Shown here piece by piece: positions 7,131-9,255 of a DNA stretch of 9,255 nt (within the stretch, counting starts at the first letter, position 1; every line of letters starts with the position of its first letter). The notes under the pieces were generated by a model that did no database searches, was not told the origin of the DNA, and was given only the letters and a program-made list of their open reading frames with translations. A program made the position numbers and the translations under genes. The stretch comes from an uncultured Eggerthellaceae bacterium (GTDB lineage Bacteria > Actinomycetota > Coriobacteriia > Coriobacteriales > Eggerthellaceae), in contig CAJUFC010000059.1 in the NCBI GenBank assembly GCA_910585565.1, positions 1 through 9,255 on the forward strand. Direction: 5' to 3'.

Positions 7131-7163
7131 AGAGGCGGCCGCCCTGCAGGCGGCCGCCTCTTT
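7131..7163 (+). terminator. Rho-independent terminator of the plus-strand gene set
   Basis: A perfect 13-bp stem, AGAGGCGGCCGCC (7131-7143) with GGCGGCCGCCTCT (7149-7161), has a 5-nt loop CTGCA. It is followed by a short T stretch (CTCTTTG), which is weak but typical of high-GC actinobacteria. Its orientation fits the end of the pepC transcript. Confidence 0.75.
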
Positions 7164-7212
7164 GCTGTGTACGCATAGTTGGAGGGGTATGGCGCGGGTG
7201 GGTGGCGTGAGG

Positions 7213-7266
7213 GCGTGCGCATGTTTGAGGGGCTGCAGCGTGCGCATGTGGCGTGCGGGCGTGCGC
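7213..7266 (+). repeat. Spaced GCGTGCGC repeat in the convergent intergenic region
   Basis: GCGTGCGCATGT occurs at 7213-7224 and again exactly at 7238-7249, 25 bp apart. A third core, GCGTGCGC, is at 7259-7266, 21 bp further. A partial GCGTGCG sits at 7251-7257. The gap 7164-7400 has no credible gene. Spacing of about two helical turns could suit a DNA-binding protein, but simple GC-rich drift is equally possible. Confidence 0.4.
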
Positions 7267-7276
7267 CCTTGAGACG

Positions 7277-7330
7277 GGGCCGCCCCCGTCCCGCCGCATC
7301 GCTGGGATGAGACAGGGGCGGGGGCGGCCC
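7277..7330 (-). terminator. Long GC hairpin, possible terminator of the minus-strand lipoprotein gene
   Basis: A perfect 11-bp inverted repeat, GGGCCGCCCCC (7277-7287) with GGGGGCGGCCC (7320-7330), encloses 32 nt. An alternative pairing of 7282-7290 with 7311-7319 is possible with one mismatch. It lies about 70 bp beyond the stop codon of the lipoprotein gene on its transcript. There is no T-run on either strand, so this is only a candidate non-canonical terminator or a barrier between convergent transcripts. Confidence 0.35.
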
Positions 7331-7400
7331 GTGGAGGGATTGGGTCGGAACCTGCCCGAGGTGCGCGCTTGCTGCCTCGCAGGATATCCATGTCGTTGTC

Positions 7401-9062
7401 TTACAGCTTGGCCAGCTTGGTGGAAGCCATCTGGGCGTAGAGCTGGCCTTTCGCATAATGCGTCAGGGCGTCGCTCCACAGCTGCATGGCCTCGTCCGTC
7501 TTGCCGGCGTTCTGCTTCTGGAAGGCGAACCCTGCGCGGTCCATGCCACACTCGATCTCGGTGGCAGCCGTGTCCAAGAGCGGACGGATGGCCTCTTGCG
7601 CTGCCAGGGTAAGTCGGGCGTCCTTGGCGTTCTGCATCGTGACGAATGTGTTGCGGGCGTTCCAGAAGTACTCCTGCGCCGTCGCGCTTGCCGCGTCAGA
7701 GACGGCCAGCGGGTCCTCGTCCAGCTGCACCTTGACGTATTCGCCCGTGGCGCCGCCCGGGAAGCCGACGCCATTGGGGGTGCCCACCTCGAAGTAGGCG
7801 GTCTTCTCAGCCGGCAGGATGATGGTCTGGGCCAGGCTCTCCATGTTGTCGTTCACGCTCTCGGACGCCGGGTCGTTGTAAGTCCACTGGCCGGTCTGGG
7901 CGTCGATCCAGTCATCAGAGGTGAAGGCCTTCTTCGCGGTGTCGATGGTGATGCCGCCGTTGGAGATGCCCTCTTGCAGATAGGCGACCATGGTGGCGTA
8001 GCGGTTGGCCGAGCCGCCCACGGCGCCGCCTTGGTTGTACTCTTGCAGCGAGGGGTTGACCAGATGGTTCGTCTGGGCGAGGAAGTTGCCCGTCTCGCCG
8101 GCGTCGCCCGGGACGCGCGTGGCAGAGACGTTGGACAGGCTCTCGTATGCCTCGATGCCGCCTTCGGCAGACGTCATCAAAAAGGCACCGGTCACGCCTG
8201 CGCGCGGGGCCTCTTCCAAGAGGTCAGTGGCCTCTTGTGGGGATGCGCAGTTCTGGTCGAGCGAGTGGAAGAACACCTCGTTGGCAACGCCCCAGATGGG
8301 CTCGCCCCATTGCGCCGTGAACACCCACGCGAACCCTGCGCTGTTGAGGCCCGAGTTCTCGGACATCGAGCCTGCCATCGGGTTGGCGACGAAGCTGTAG
8401 CCCTCGTCTGGGAAGGCGACAAGGATGATGGAGTTCACCTTTTCGGGGGTGATCATCTTGGTGACGCCCACGATGGGCTTGCCGTCCGGCGTGGCATCCC
8501 CGTCAGCGGCGAACGCCGTGCAGGAGTGGATATCGGTGCGTGCGGCCTCGGCTGCGCTCTCGGGCAGCTTGACGCCGGTCTCCTCGGGGTAGGGCTGGTC
8601 TACCGGCGGGCGGCACCACATCTCGCCGGAGAAGACGGTCACGAGCAGCAGATCGTTGTAGGAGACGTCGTAGCCCTTCTCCTTGAGGCCCTTTTGCATG
8701 CCCTCGATCCAGCCGCGGATGTTCGGGTCATATTTGTCTGCGTAGTAGGACCAGACCTGCATGTCCGAGTCGGTCAGTTCATCTCCGTACTGCGCGACGA
8801 CCTTGCTCTTCAGCAAATTGACGTTGCGATAGATGAGGTCGGGCACCTCAAGGGCGTACTGATGCCCCATCTCGGTGTTGGAGCCCGACACGACGACGAC
8901 CGGCGGGGCCGCCTCGGTTGCCATGGCCTCGGGCACTGCGTTGTTGGCGGATGCCGCAGTGGTGCCTGCCGATGAGGACGCCCCGGGACTCGCACACGCC
9001 GTCAGCGAGAGCGCGAGAACCGGAGCCATCAGCAAAGCGAGCCACTTAGAACCCTTTTTCAT
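7401..9062 (-). CDS. Surface lipoprotein with C45-like Ntn hydrolase domain
   Basis: This 553-residue protein begins MKKGSKWLALLMAP and has a lipoprotein signal peptide (1-22) with lipobox L20-T21-A22-Cys23, then a Ser/Ala/Gly-rich linker to about residue 53. It should be anchored on the outer face of the membrane. The body shows the C45-type layout: SGSNTEMGHQYA (59-70) as the N-terminal 'G-x-x-x-E-x-G-x-Q' motif; the predicted self-cleavage and nucleophile site HSCTAFAADGDATPDGKPIVG (179-199) with Cys181; SGLNSAGFAW (237-246); GAFLMTSAEGGIEAYES (292-308); the signature TNHLVNP (331-337) with Asn332; and GSANRYATM (350-358) with Arg354. The last 95 residues are an Ala/Gln-rich helical tail ending AKL. 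These blocks line up in order with those of the cytosolic hydrolase at 4245-5603. It is convergent to the operon and likely has its own promoter. It probably hydrolyses amide or acyl bonds outside the cell; the substrate is unknown. Penicillin or bile-salt type substrates are possible but not indicated. Confidence 0.85.
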   Translation of the reverse strand: MKKGSKWLALLMAPVLALSLTACASPGASSSAGTTAASANNAVPEAMATEAAPPVVVVSGSNTEMGHQYALEVPDLIYRNVNLLKSKVVAQYGDELTDSDMQVWSYYADKYDPNIRGWIEGMQKGLKEKGYDVSYNDLLLVTVFSGEMWCRPPVDQPYPEETGVKLPESAAEAARTDIHSCTAFAADGDATPDGKPIVGVTKMITPEKVNSIILVAFPDEGYSFVANPMAGSMSENSGLNSAGFAWVFTAQWGEPIWGVANEVFFHSLDQNCASPQEATDLLEEAPRAGVTGAFLMTSAEGGIEAYESLSNVSATRVPGDAGETGNFLAQTNHLVNPSLQEYNQGGAVGGSANRYATMVAYLQEGISNGGITIDTAKKAFTSDDWIDAQTGQWTYNDPASESVNDNMESLAQTIILPAEKTAYFEVGTPNGVGFPGGATGEYVKVQLDEDPLAVSDAASATAQEYFWNARNTFVTMQNAKDARLTLAAQEAIRPLLDTAATEIECGMDRAGFAFQKQNAGKTDEAMQLWSDALTHYAKGQLYAQMASTKLAKL

Positions 9063-9067
9063 ACTAG

Positions 9068-9075
9068 CTCCTCCC
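9068..9075 (-). promoter_or_regulatory. Strong ribosome binding site of the lipoprotein gene
   Basis: On the minus strand GGGAGGAG lies 5 nt before the ATG at 9062-9060. It is a near-perfect match to the 16S rRNA tail and supports this start, which gives a complete lipoprotein signal peptide. Confidence 0.85.
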
Positions 9076-9083
9076 TTTTCGAC

Positions 9084-9124
9084 GATCGCCTGCGCACTCT
9101 CGCTCGGGCGAGGTGCCTGCGATC
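9084..9124 (-). promoter_or_regulatory. Large leader hairpin upstream of the lipoprotein gene
   Basis: Three stacked stems form one 41-nt structure: GATCGC (9084-9089) with GCGATC (9119-9124); GCAC (9094-9097) with GTGC (9113-9116); and CTCGC (9099-9103) with GCGAG (9108-9112), closed by a 4-nt loop. That is 15 pairs, with one bulged base and a 4x2 internal loop. It ends 8 nt before the Shine-Dalgarno site. It could be an mRNA leader structure that affects stability or translation, or a DNA operator. No T-run follows on the minus strand, so it is not a simple attenuator. Confidence 0.5.
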
Positions 9125-9133
9125 TTTGACGGG

Positions 9134-9139
9134 ACTATA
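9134..9139 (-). promoter_or_regulatory. Possible -10 box for the lipoprotein gene
   Basis: The minus strand reads TATAGT here, one base off the TATAAT consensus, about 72 bp before the start codon. I find no good -35 hexamer at 16-18 bp (the best is GTATTT or TATTTG), so the promoter is tentative. The region 9125-9255 is visibly less GC-rich than the genes, as expected for a control region. I see nothing else in it. Confidence 0.3.
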
Positions 9140-9255
9140 CCCAAAGCGCCATGCTCAAATACATTGCTCTGTGGTATCTCTTTTGTCTTATGGGGCATCG
9201 AAACTACCCCTTTGGCTGTAGGGCGTTCATCTTTTGGGGGAAGAAGAGTTCTATA

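Noticed and set aside
7213..7330. CRISPR array or mobile-element end in the convergent gap
   Set aside because: The repeat units are only 8-12 bp with irregular 9-17 bp spacers and GC-rich low-complexity content. No transposase, target-site duplication or cas gene is visible.
7458..8975. A 505-codon open frame on the plus strand opposite the lipoprotein gene
   Set aside because: It lies wholly antisense to a gene with a signal peptide, ribosome binding site and family motifs. Its translation is rich in Arg, His, Val and Gly with no recognisable domain, as expected from a GC-rich complementary frame.

Overview
The window is GC-rich, tightly packed bacterial DNA with a strong preference for G or C at third codon positions. 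It carries two APC-type permeases, several peptidases and a lipoprotein with an LTAC lipobox. This content, the Shine-Dalgarno sites and the coding style suggest a high-GC Gram-positive, most likely an anaerobic actinobacterium of the Coriobacteriia/Eggerthellaceae type that lives on peptides and amino acids. That placement is an inference from gene content and style; no rRNA or other taxonomic marker is present.

Positions 1-7074 hold five co-directional plus-strand genes: the 3' end of an APC permease with a very long cytoplasmic C-terminal tail (ends 931); a second APC permease with a Thr/Ala-rich N-terminal tail (999-2516); a serine carboxypeptidase-like S10 peptidase without a signal peptide (2704-4191); a Cys-nucleophile Ntn hydrolase of the C45/phospholipase B-like type, also without a signal peptide (4245-5603); and a PepC/bleomycin hydrolase-type C1 aminopeptidase (5722-7074). 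Gaps are 53-187 bp, each gene has a usable ribosome binding site, and the only clear intrinsic terminator follows pepC (hairpins at 7099-7127 and 7131-7163). I read this as one transcription unit whose promoter lies upstream of the window. Three of the four gaps hold a GC-rich hairpin without a U tract; the fourth holds a 15-bp tandem repeat that copies the stop codon of the S10 gene.

Positions 7164-7400 are non-coding between convergent genes, with a spaced GCGTGCGC repeat and a long GC hairpin. Positions 7401-9062 (minus strand) encode a secreted lipoprotein that is a second, divergent member of the same C45-like Ntn hydrolase class. Its upstream region (9063-9255) has a strong Shine-Dalgarno site, a large near-perfect hairpin and a possible -10 box.

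Taken together the cluster looks like an amino-compound scavenging module: uptake by the two permeases, internal trimming of peptides from the C-terminus (S10) and N-terminus (PepC), and cleavage of non-peptide or N-acyl amide bonds by a cytosolic C45-like enzyme, with a surface-anchored relative acting outside the membrane. The fold families are well supported by motifs; the shared pathway and the substrates are inference.
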